This document shows, one piece after another, positions 1-4,744 of a stretch of DNA of 5,116 nucleotides. Origin of the DNA: DASPJR01 sp035628505 (GTDB lineage Bacteria; Planctomycetota; SZUA-567; H5-PLA8); assembly GCA_035628505.1 (NCBI GenBank), contig DASPJR010000136.1, positions 1 through 5,116 of the forward strand, written 5' to 3'. A model generated the notes under the pieces. It searched no databases and was not told the DNA's origin. It saw nothing but the letters and a program-made list of their open reading frames with translations. The stretch's first letter is position 1, and each line of letters opens with the position of its first letter. Position numbers and translations under genes: made by a program.

Positions 1-1116
1 TTCAATTCGCCGCTGCTGGGCTGCAAACGCGTCTTCAAGCAGCACGGCCAGAGCGGCATCTGGCTTTCGGACTGGCTGCCGCACCTGACCGAAGTCGTCG
101 ACGACATCGCCGTGATCCGCTCGTGCGTGGCCGACGGCATCAATCACGCCGGCGGCGTGTGCCAGATGAACACCGGCTCGATTCTCGCCGGCCGGCCGTC
201 GCTGGGCGCGTGGGTCACCTATGGCCTGGGCACCGAAAACCAGAACCTGCCCGCGTTCGTGGTGATGCAGGACAACAATTCGCAGGTAGTCAACGGCCCC
301 CGCAACTGGGGACCGGGTTTCATGCCCGCCGTCTACCAGGGTACGCGCCTGCAGAACGGCACCGAACCGATTCCCAATCTCATGCCGCCGAAGTCAGTCT
401 CCGACGCGCGTCAGCGTGAGAAGCTCGACTATCTGGCGCAGCTTAACAAGAGCCATGCCGAGCAGCACGACATGACTGAGCTTGACGCACGCATTCGCAG
501 TTATGAGCTCGCGTTCCGCATGCAGAGCGAAGCGCCCGGCGCCGTCGATCTGGCAAGTGAAACCGAGGCCACCAAAAAACTCTACGGCATGGACGACAAA
601 GTCACCGAAGTCTACGGGCGGCAGTGCCTTCTCGCGCGGCGCCTGGTCGAGAAAGGCGTCCGTTTCGTGCAGCTTTACCACGGCGCCGGCAGCAAGTGGG
701 ATGCCCACAGCGGCCTCGACAAAAATCATTCCGGCCTCTGCGCCGCGATGGACAAGCCCGTCGTCGGGCTACTCAAAGACCTCAAGTCGCGCGGCCTGCT
801 TGATTCCACGCTCGTGATCTGGGGCGGCGAATTCGGCCGCACGCCGATGAGCGAGAAAGGCGACGGCCGCGACCACAATCCCACCGGCTTTACGATGTGG
901 ATGGCCGGCGGCGGTGTGAAAGGCGGACAGACAATCGGCGAAACCGACGAACTCGGCCTGCGCGCGATCAAGGACAAGTTACATGTACATGATCTGCACG
1001 CAACAATCCTGCATCTGCTCGGCCTTGATCACACGAAGCTGACCTACTTCCACAAAGGCCGTCCCGAACGCGCCACGGTCAACGAAGGCGAGACCTACAA
1101 GAGGATCAGCGGCTGA
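1..1116 (+). CDS. DUF1501 family protein (sulfatase-like fold), C-terminal 371 residues; 5' end outside window
   Basis: The frame is open from base 1, so the true start lies upstream; an ATG near 112 is internal. The last 371 codons are present. DUF1501 proteins are usually about 450-490 residues, so roughly the first 100, normally with an export signal, are missing. Family hallmarks are visible towards the C-terminus: 'GGEFGRTP' (codons about 275-282), 'GRDHNPTGF' (about 290-298), and the 'HVHDLHATILHLLGLDH' block followed by 'GRPERATVNEG'. These belong to the alkaline phosphatase/sulfatase superfamily-like fold. In planctomycetes such genes typically sit next to DUF1549/DUF1553 cytochrome-like genes and the products are expected to be exported; the exact substrate is unknown. 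Codons are strongly GC-rich, unlike the membrane genes downstream. The stop is TGA, followed after about 22 bases by a large inverted repeat. The family call is confident; the biochemical role is not. Confidence 0.93.
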   Translation, partial: FNSPLLGCKRVFKQHGQSGIWLSDWLPHLTEVVDDIAVIRSCVADGINHAGGVCQMNTGSILAGRPSLGAWVTYGLGTENQNLPAFVVMQDNNSQVVNGPRNWGPGFMPAVYQGTRLQNGTEPIPNLMPPKSVSDARQREKLDYLAQLNKSHAEQHDMTELDARIRSYELAFRMQSEAPGAVDLASETEATKKLYGMDDKVTEVYGRQCLLARRLVEKGVRFVQLYHGAGSKWDAHSGLDKNHSGLCAAMDKPVVGLLKDLKSRGLLDSTLVIWGGEFGRTPMSEKGDGRDHNPTGFTMWMAGGGVKGGQTIGETDELGLRAIKDKLHVHDLHATILHLLGLDHTKLTYFHKGRPERATVNEGETYKRISG

Positions 1117-1138
1117 GCTTCGCGTCACTTGTCTGTCT

Positions 1139-1232
1139 TTAACGCCAAGTGCGCCAAGAGCGCCAAGGGCGCCAAAAAAAACATAAGGAGGCACCTTGGC
1201 GTCCTTGGCGTTCTCCGCGTGCTTGGCGTTAA
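1139..1232. repeat. CGCCAAG-type dispersed inverted repeat downstream of DUF1501 gene
   Basis: Outer arms TTAACGCCAAG (1139-1149) and CTTGGCGTTAA (1222-1232) are perfect 11-bp complements. Inside them, several CGCCAAG units on the left (to about 1173) face CTTGGCG units on the right (from about 1193), giving a nearly continuous long stem around an A-rich loop (A8 at 1174-1181). Arrays of this heptamer are a familiar dispersed repeat in planctomycetes and some other phyla. It could stop transcription from the upstream gene by its fold, but there is no T-tract after the stem, so terminator activity is only a guess. Confidence 0.75.
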
Positions 1233-1277
1233 GAGTTCAGTGCATTTCTACAGAGCATGTTCAGGTGTGAGTTTCCG

Positions 1278-1419
1278 GGTGGCCCTGACGCGCCAGCGTC
1301 TGGGCGCGAAGCGCAAGAGGTTACGCCATTCGTGCCGCCTCACGGTTTAAGCGCGGGCAGCGCGCAGGATGTTACCTCTTGCGCTGGCGCGCCCAGACGA
1401 CAACGTCGTCTGGGCCACC
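1278..1419. repeat. 142-bp structured palindromic element, copy 1
   Basis: A sharply bounded element begins GGTGGCCC (1278-1285) and ends with its complement GGGCCACC (1412-1419). Two further 12-bp perfect complementary pairs lie inside: 1297-1308 with 1388-1399 and 1310-1321 with 1374-1385. The right arm alone also forms an 11-bp perfect hairpin (1391-1401 with 1405-1415, loop AAC), and the left arm a similar hairpin (1282-1291 with 1296-1305, with one T:T mismatch). The loop contains CACGGTTTAAGC. A second copy at 3433-3574 has the same length and only seven mismatches by my alignment. The structure resembles a MITE or REP/BIME-like non-coding mobile repeat; no target-site duplication is evident. 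Open frames across it are by-products of its composition. Confidence 0.8.
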
Positions 1420-1438
1420 CGCCGCTTCGGCGTTTCCT

Positions 1439-1473
1439 CCTTCCCTCCCAGGGAAGGGGGTCAGGGGGTTAGG
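1439..1473. repeat. CCTTCCCT/AGGGAAGG hairpin plus G-tract repeat abutting the minus-strand stop codon
   Basis: CCTTCCCT (1439-1446) and AGGGAAGG (1450-1457) form a perfect 8-bp stem with a CCC loop, followed by a GGGGG-T-C-A-GGGGG tract to about 1467. It resembles the widespread 'cccttccctgggaggg' type dispersed repeat. It lies immediately 3' of the minus-strand gene that ends at 1474 and could help end its transcript. On the minus strand, however, the hairpin is followed by GC-rich sequence, not a U-tract, so a classical intrinsic terminator is not supported. Confidence 0.5.
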
Positions 1474-2550
1474 TCACCCGAACGCATCCTGCATTGCGCT
1501 CAGCCACCCGCCGCGGAAGAACTCAGCCGAGCTCCAGCGATCCACATACGGCGGCTCGGGCCGGTAGTCTTCGTCTCCGGAATACAGATAGCGCGCGCGG
1601 CAGACGATTGCCGACTCTTCCGCGTGCGACGCCGCATCACGCAGCACCTTCTCTTCGGCGCACAGATAATAATCGACGATCTCCGCTGCCAGCACGCGCT
1701 CGATCGCACTGATCGGCTGGCCATACACCGTCGCGCATGCCCGCCGTAGCGAGGAAGCCGCTTCAAAGCCGAGCGAAACAGCCAGGCTGGTGAGATCGAA
1801 GCATCTCTGCGGCGTCGCCATGTCGCCCGAACGGCGCAACTGCTGTAACTCCGCCACAAGCTGCTCGGTTCGCTCTTCCGATGTGCCGCGCAGCGACTCC
1901 CAATTCGGCTCATTCGCGCCGAAGAATTTGGAACGCTCCATAGTCGCATTCAGCAGACTGCGTGGCCGCGCCAGCGCGCCTTCCACCATGAGCCGCTCGG
2001 CAAGACTGCCGGGAGCGCCCCACAGCCGCCGCGCAGCATGGCGCAGCTGATCGAGCAGCGCGTTCTTCAGGCCCGCGAGGCGAAAGCCGTCGACGAGCTC
2101 GCTCGCCGAAAGTCCGCAGTGCATGCGCGTCAGCCGGGAGAGCGTCGCGCGCGGCATGTCGTACTGCGCACAGAACGCGTCGAGCGGCGTTCCCATGTTG
2201 ACTACGCGTGCCCACTGGTTGACTTCGGGCAGCGCATTGACCGTGCAGCCGAGCGTGGCCGTCCTCCAATCCTTCCCCTTCTCTGTGTCCTCTCTGTTCG
2301 CTGCGTCTCTGTGTTGAAGTCGTGTTCGTGCCGTTTCCTTGAGTGCCTGCACCAGACGCGCGAGCCCTGCGCGGCGCTCGTCAGCCGAATTGTTCTCCAG
2401 CTGCGCGAAGTCCCGCTGCCACTCGGCGCCCGGCTCGGCCGCCGGCGCAGGCTCGTCGCTGGTCCGGCGCTGCGCTTTATAGGGCGAGGGCTTCCTGAAC
2501 GCGCCGGTCCGGTTGAGTCCGGCGAACTGATGTGCAAACATGACTTCCAT
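1474..2550 (-). CDS. Putative DNA-binding protein with two AraC-like helix-turn-helix segments, 358 aa
   Basis: The frame could open further upstream (Met at 2673), but I place the start at 2550: AAGGAGG at 2561-2555 lies four bases before this ATG, and the upstream extension is translated repeat sequence. Residues about 121-165 ('LDAFCAQYDMPRATLSRL' then 'GLSASELVDGFRLAGLKNAL') and about 253-290 ('LTSLAVSLGFEAASSLRR' then 'GQPISAIERVLAAEIV') both follow the AraC-family pattern: small-residue helix, recognition helix ending in a hydrophobic/basic patch, then G-x-x-S/P and an arginine-containing helix. The two are separated by about 85 residues, unlike the contiguous pair in classical AraC. 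The N-terminus (about 20-60) is low complexity and Pro/Ala/Glu rich. Residues about 76-94 are encoded by a dispersed genomic repeat. No signal peptide or membrane helix is seen. A transcription regulator is the best guess; targets are unknown. I do not recognise the family by name. Confidence 0.7.
   Translation of the reverse strand: MEVMFAHQFAGLNRTGAFRKPSPYKAQRRTSDEPAPAAEPGAEWQRDFAQLENNSADERRAGLARLVQALKETARTRLQHRDAANREDTEKGKDWRTATLGCTVNALPEVNQWARVVNMGTPLDAFCAQYDMPRATLSRLTRMHCGLSASELVDGFRLAGLKNALLDQLRHAARRLWGAPGSLAERLMVEGALARPRSLLNATMERSKFFGANEPNWESLRGTSEERTEQLVAELQQLRRSGDMATPQRCFDLTSLAVSLGFEAASSLRRACATVYGQPISAIERVLAAEIVDYYLCAEEKVLRDAASHAEESAIVCRARYLYSGDEDYRPEPPYVDRWSSAEFFRGGWLSAMQDAFG
2279..2318 (-). 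repeat. GCAGAG/CACAGAG dispersed repeat inside the HTH protein coding sequence
   Basis: Read on the minus strand this is the common 'ACACAGAGACGCAG...AGAGGACACAGAG' dispersed repeat. The plus-strand motif TCTCTGTGTTGAAGTCGTGT (2307-2326) matches TCTCTGTGTTAAAGTTGTGT at 4882-4901, and an opposite-strand relative lies at 3359-3388. Here it falls within the open frame and encodes about 13-19 polar residues (QHRDAANREDTEKGK region, near residues 79-93) between the N-terminal low-complexity part and the first HTH segment. Confidence 0.7.
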
Positions 2551-2554
2551 AACG

Positions 2555-2561
2555 CCTCCTT
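2555..2561 (-). promoter_or_regulatory. Ribosome binding site AAGGAGG for the HTH protein
   Basis: AAGGAGG on the minus strand, followed by CGTT and then ATG (2550-2548). It fixes the start of the 358-aa protein. The four-base gap is short; a second in-frame ATG at 2541 would give a gap of 13, so it is less likely. Confidence 0.7.
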
Positions 2562-2562
2562 C

Positions 2563-2589
2563 GATTGCGATTTGGGATTGCGGATTGCG
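2563..2589. repeat. GATTGCG short repeat cluster in the divergent intergenic region
   Basis: GATTGCG occurs at 2563-2569, 2576-2582 and 2583-2589, the last two directly in tandem. Read on the other strand this is the 'CGCAATCCGCAATC' type dispersed repeat seen in many planctomycete and related genomes. It directly abuts the ribosome binding site of the minus-strand gene, so it lies in that gene's 5' leader or promoter. Confidence 0.65.
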
Positions 2590-2628
2590 AATTCGCTGAA
2601 TCCGTTCACGAGCCAGGACAGTAATTTG

Positions 2629-2658
2629 TTGCGCTGATCTAATTGGCGCCGATATGCT
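2629..2658 (+). promoter_or_regulatory. Candidate promoter of the frameshifted membrane gene, leaderless geometry
   Basis: TTGCGC (2629-2634), an 18-bp spacer and TATGCT (2653-2658) resemble sigma70-type -35 and -10 boxes. The ATG chosen for the gene (2666) begins seven bases after the -10 box, where transcription would normally start, and no Shine-Dalgarno sequence precedes it. The related gene at 3903 has the same arrangement, which supports both. Confidence 0.45.
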
Positions 2659-2665
2659 GCTCTGC

Positions 2666-3087
2666 ATGAACACGTTAGCCAGACTGGGCGAACGGTATCA
2701 GTTCAGTCTTTCGACACTGATACTTTGTACATTTGTTGCAGCCTTATGCATTGGGATGAACTGTTATAGTCGAAACGCATCAATCCCCAGCGGTTTAGAG
2801 GACGTTTGGGACGCGCCATACATCCCCTCAGCGGCAATCGTGATTGATAATGTTGAGAATGATCGGTATCAGCTAAAGCAATATGGCTGGCCATTCACTT
2901 TCTTTGAAACTGGTATGTATGTTGACGTTGTTGACTCCAATTTTTTCTGATCATCGATTTTACTGTGCTGTCATTTATAGTGTTTTCTGTTGGATACTTC
3001 TTGGAATGGCTAACCGGTGAAAAAACCAGAAATCAGAAAACCTTCACTATTACAACGGATGAAAAGTCGAAATTGAACGTTGAGTAG
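2666..3087 (+). pseudogene. Small two-helix membrane protein ('SLST'/'GWPF' type), split by a frameshift at a T6 run
   Basis: The first frame gives 94 residues from 2666 to a TGA at 2948-2950. It has a hydrophobic helix at about residues 14-32 ('SLSTLILCTFVAALCIGMN') and 'YGWPF' at 73-77. Immediately past the T6 run (2941-2946) the -1 frame continues with 46 codons from 2947, starting 'LIIDFTVLSFIVFSVGYFLE', a clean second helix ending in a Trp/Glu/Lys-rich cytosolic-type tail, and stops with TAG at 3085-3087. Joined, the product would be about 140 residues with the order helix, GWPF, helix, the same as the first half of the 218-aa protein at 3903-4559. A lost T (7 to 6), a sequencing error, or programmed -1 slippage at T-TTT-TTC would all explain it. 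A start at 2654 is possible, but that ATG overlaps the -10 box. Base composition is AT-richer than the flanking GC-rich genes. Function unknown. Confidence 0.72.
2941..2947 (+). other. Frameshift site: T-TTT-TTC slippery heptamer
   Basis: In the upstream frame the codons are AAT TTT TTC TGA. The heptamer T TTT TTC fits the X-XXY-YYZ rule for -1 slippage; after slipping, the next codon is CTG at 2947 and the second membrane helix is read. The zero-frame stop follows the heptamer directly. No obvious Shine-Dalgarno stimulator lies about ten bases upstream, so an indel or sequencing error in the homopolymer remains the simpler explanation. Confidence 0.5.
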
Positions 3088-3321
3088 TGTTGAGTTGTCT
3101 TGAGTCGTGTCCAGTCGTGTTGAGTCGTGTTGAGTCGTGAAGCAGAACATTTCGTCACACGAAAGTATTGAACTTAGAGAAACAGAAGACCGTTTTTGTG
3201 TGAGGCTCTGTTATCGTACGTGAGCATCTGTGATCTCGCGTGAAAGATCGATCTCTTCTGCGACAGGATGTGATGATTTCCCGCCAGCTCACGGCGCTCT
3301 CACCTAATACAACGGATGAAA
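3047..3321. repeat. 18-bp direct repeat (17/18) bounding a 239-bp segment
   Basis: CTAtTACAACGGATGAAA at 3047-3064 recurs as CTAaTACAACGGATGAAA at 3304-3321, an offset of 257 bp. The left copy is within the 3' end of the frameshifted membrane gene (codons for TITTDE). The right copy is in non-coding DNA, but read in the equivalent frame it would give TNTTDEILRRT and then TGA. This suggests the material between was inserted or duplicated into the gene's end. Confidence 0.6.
3081..3140. repeat. Tandem array of six 10-bp units, consensus TGAGTCGTGT
   Basis: Successive decamers are TGAGTAGTGT, TGAGTTGTCT, TGAGTCGTGT, CCAGTCGTGT, TGAGTCGTGT and TGAGTCGTGA. Register is exact with no gaps. The first unit supplies the TAG stop of the second part of the membrane gene. 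The unit core GTCGTGTT also occurs in the tails of the CAGAG-type repeats near 2318-2326 and 4914-4921. Confidence 0.85.
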
Positions 3322-3325
3322 TTTT
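3141..3325. other. Non-coding stretch with no recognised gene
   Basis: No convincing reading frame, start or hairpin is seen. A weak 20-bp periodicity is visible (GTGAGGCTCTGTTATC at 3200 and GTGAGCATCTGTGATC at 3220, with a further GTGA at 3240), but the copies match at only about 14 of 20 positions. The right copy of the 18-bp direct repeat lies at its end. Confidence 0.4.
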
Positions 3326-3356
3326 GAGACGTACATGAAGATCAGCGGTTGAGCTT
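3326..3356 (+). pseudogene. Possible remnant of a DUF1501-type gene 3' end
   Basis: The 31 bases from GAGACGTACATGAAGATC to the TGAGCTT just past the stop match the terminus of the DUF1501 gene (1090-1120) at 27 of 31 positions. In matching frame both encode the same ending: ETYKRISG-stop in the gene and ETYMKISG-stop here. The similarity stops upstream at a TGA at 3317-3319, so only the tail remains. It could be a duplicated scrap or a coincidence of a short match. Confidence 0.4.
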
Positions 3357-3358
3357 TC

Positions 3359-3388
3359 TTCACCGCAGAGGCGCAGAGACGCGGAGAA
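3359..3388. repeat. CCGCAGAG-type dispersed repeat
   Basis: TTCACCGCAGAGGCGCAGAG followed by ACGCGGAGAA is a typical copy of the 'accgcagagacgcagag' dispersed repeat found across planctomycetes and several other phyla. It is on the opposite strand to its relatives at 2279-2318 and 4854-4893. Confidence 0.75.
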
Positions 3389-3432
3389 CGGCAGGGGTAA
3401 AGGTTCGGTCTGCGAATCTCCCACCTGTGCTG

Positions 3433-3574
3433 GGTGGCCCTGACGCGCCAGCGTCTGGGCGCGAAGCGCACGAGGTTACGCCATTCGTGCTGCCTCACGG
3501 TTTAAGCGCGGGCTGCACGCAGGATGTTACCTCTTGCGCTGCCGCGCCCAGACGACAAAGTCGTCTCGGCCACC
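3433..3574. repeat. 142-bp structured palindromic element, copy 2
   Basis: Same length and ends as the copy at 1278-1419 (GGTGGCCC to GGCCACC) with seven substitutions in my base-by-base alignment, about 95% identity. Several substitutions weaken stems (for example GCGCAAGAG to GCGCACGAG on the left and CTGGGCC to CTCGGCC on the right), so this copy folds less perfectly. It is followed directly by a third, partial copy. Confidence 0.8.
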
Positions 3575-3575
3575 C

Positions 3576-3690
3576 GCGCGAAGCGCAAGAGGTTACACCG
3601 TTCGCGTTCCCCACGGTTTAAGCACGGGCAACGCGTACGAAGTAACCTCTTGCGCTGGCGCGCCCAGACGGCGAAGTCGTCTGGGCCACC
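3576..3690. repeat. 142-bp element, third copy lacking its first ~26 bp, in tandem
   Basis: Begins GCGCGAAGCGCAAGAGGTTAC, equivalent to position 1304 of copy 1, and runs to the terminal GGGCCACC (3683-3690). It retains the inner 12-bp pair (AGCGCAAGAGGT with ACCTCTTGCGCT), the central CACGGTTTAAGC, and the GCCCAGACG/CGTCTGGGC right hairpin. By eye identity is roughly 85%, so it is older or from another lineage than copies 1 and 2. Head-to-tail arrangement lets it use the right end of copy 2 as its missing left end. Confidence 0.75.
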
Positions 3691-3737
3691 TCGGCCCTCT
3701 GATTCGAGTCCAATTCGACAACTAGCGGTGTTGCTTC

Positions 3738-3846
3738 AGGCCCGAAGGGCCAAACTATATCAGCCCAGGGTGTAGTGAGCGCCAGCGAACGAAGCCCTGG
3801 GTAACGATGCCCCTCCAGAAGCCCAAGCGCTGAAAGCGCGAACTAT
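3738..3846 (+). repeat. Three-hairpin dispersed repeat, copy A (upstream of membrane gene)
   Basis: Three stems occur in order: GGCCC-GAA-GGGCC (3739-3751), CCCAGGG (3764-3770) with CCCTGGG (3795-3801), and GCGCT-GAA-AGCGC (3827-3839). This is the common planctomycete 'aggcccgaagggcc ... cagcccaggg ... gaaagcgcgaacta' type element. An inverted copy lies at 4579-4684. The element ends about 20 bp before the candidate promoter of the gene at 3903. Confidence 0.85.
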
Positions 3847-3866
3847 AAGCACGCTCCGCTTCTCTG

Positions 3867-3896
3867 TTGACCCGCTACCGCGCCCGGCGCTACGCT
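3867..3896 (+). promoter_or_regulatory. Candidate promoter of the 218-aa membrane protein, leaderless geometry
   Basis: TTGACC (3867-3872), an 18-bp GC-rich spacer and TACGCT (3891-3896) look like -35 and -10 boxes. The ATG at 3903 begins six bases after the -10 box, so transcription would start at or beside the start codon. No Shine-Dalgarno sequence is present in the gap (CAACAC). The geometry matches the promoter at 2629-2658. Confidence 0.5.
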
Positions 3897-3902
3897 CAAC
3901 AC

Positions 3903-4559
3903 ATGATTCCGCCACAGCCAACGCGCCGTCGCTGGTTTCAGATTCATTTGAGCACCGTGGTAGCGCTGACACTTACTGCCGGTGCAATCTTGTTTTTAAA
4001 CATGGAGAAACGTGCTTCCCAGTGGTGGGATGGACTGACGCCCTTTGCGGGGACGGTCTATGGATGGCCGTTCAATTGTTACATTCAGGAGGCAACATGG
4101 GGTGTGCTACATGGCGGCAGTCTTGATGAGCCAGAATGGAGTTTCGAAAAGCTTGCAGCCAACATCCTCAGCTCTTTTTTGATTTTAGTCTGGATAGGCT
4201 TACTTTCTGAACTGGTCCTGAACACGAAGGAACGCGAGCCAGAGAAAATTCGGAAGAGCACGGCGCTCATTTTAACGCTGGTGGCGATGTGCCAGCTATA
4301 CGCGAATATACACGAGTGGAAAAAGGAAACTACCTCCCAGGATCTTAAATCTACGTACGTTTCGAAGGGGTTTCCGTGCGAATACTATGTCAAGAGCGTG
4401 ACTACCATCTACTTTTCAGACATGAAGCTTCCATCTGAAGGAAATTTCGAGCAGTTCTCTTGGTCCTGGTTAGTCGCAGATTTTGCCTTATGCGCGCTGA
4501 TTCTAACTCTCGTTTTTATCTTGCTTGAACGTCGAAAGAGAATTCATGCAAGAACGTAA
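3903..4559 (+). CDS. Four-helix membrane protein with GWPF motif, planctomycete-type, 218 aa
   Basis: The frame extends to a TTG at 3867, but that codon coincides with a -35 box, so I choose the ATG at 3903. Hydrophobic helices lie at about residues 15-33 (HLSTVVALTLTAGAILFLN), 85-106, 119-136 and 187-208, followed by a basic tail (ERRKRIHART). 'YGWPF' at 53-57 precedes helix 2, and 'KGFPCEYY' at 155-162 precedes helix 4, so the protein looks like two repeats of helix, GxP motif, helix. RRR at 8-10 before helix 1 and the basic C-terminus suggest both ends are cytoplasmic, with the GWPF loops outside. It is related to the frameshifted gene at 2666-3087, which would match its first half. Helix-plus-GWPF proteins of this kind are common, uncharacterised, and usually multi-copy in planctomycetes. 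It stands alone, bracketed by inverted copies of the three-hairpin repeat. Function unknown. Confidence 0.82.
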   Translation: MIPPQPTRRRWFQIHLSTVVALTLTAGAILFLNMEKRASQWWDGLTPFAGTVYGWPFNCYIQEATWGVLHGGSLDEPEWSFEKLAANILSSFLILVWIGLLSELVLNTKEREPEKIRKSTALILTLVAMCQLYANIHEWKKETTSQDLKSTYVSKGFPCEYYVKSVTTIYFSDMKLPSEGNFEQFSWSWLVADFALCALILTLVFILLERRKRIHART

Positions 4560-4578
4560 AGATGCTTTACCGAGTCTT

Positions 4579-4684
4579 TAGTTCGCGCTTTCAGCGCTCC
4601 AGTATTTCGAGGCCGCGTTGACCCAGGGCTTCGTTCGCTGCGCTCACTTCACCCTGGGCTGGTATAGTTCGGCCCTTCGGGCCT
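4579..4684 (-). repeat. Three-hairpin dispersed repeat, copy B (inverted, downstream of membrane gene)
   Basis: The reverse complement matches copy A along its whole length: AGGCCCGAAGGGCC, then AACTATA-CAGCCCAGGG, AGTGAGCG, AGCGAACGAAGCCCTGGG, and GCGCTGAAAGCGCGAACTA at the end. The linker between the second and third hairpins is the least conserved part. It begins about 19 bp after the stop codon at 4559, with the GCGCT stem first, so it would be at the 3' end of the membrane gene's transcript. Confidence 0.85.
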
Positions 4685-4744
4685 TAGATTCGACGCCACT
4701 TCGAGAGGGCACGCGCAGAACGAACCTCCTTCACATGCCGGAGC

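Noticed and set aside
394..977. Open frames opposite the DUF1501 gene
   Set aside because: Shadows of a clearly recognised family gene in GC-rich DNA, with no motifs of their own.
1439..1457. Intrinsic terminator for the minus-strand gene
   Set aside because: The stem is good but the 3-base loop is tight and there is no U-tract on the exit side; kept only as a repeat.
1129..1472. Open frames of 70-73 codons through the repeat block
   Set aside because: They translate the CGCCAAG repeat and the 142-bp palindromic element; the same peptides reappear in the second copy near 3433, so they reflect repeat composition, not genes.
1910..2637. Long opposite-frame and opposite-strand open frames (e.g. 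plus 2038-2637, minus 2202-2609 and 1910-2269)
   Set aside because: They overlap the 358-aa minus-strand gene, which has the good ribosome binding site and HTH-like motifs; high GC leaves shadow frames open.
3081..3140. Possible CRISPR or plasmid iterons
   Set aside because: Units are 10 bp with no spacers; iterons are usually 17-22 bp and accompany a Rep gene, which is not seen.
3200..3259. 20-bp periodicity beginning GTGAG
   Set aside because: Only about 14 of 20 positions match between the first two units and the third is barely similar; could be chance.
3155..3498. Minus-strand open frames of 64-89 codons
   Set aside because: They run through the CCGCAGAG repeat (peptide 'SASLRLCGEE' type, a known spurious translation) and lack start signals.
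3433..3690. Possible CRISPR array (repeated blocks)
   Set aside because: Units are about 115-142 bp, palindromic and contiguous without unique spacers, and no cas genes are present.
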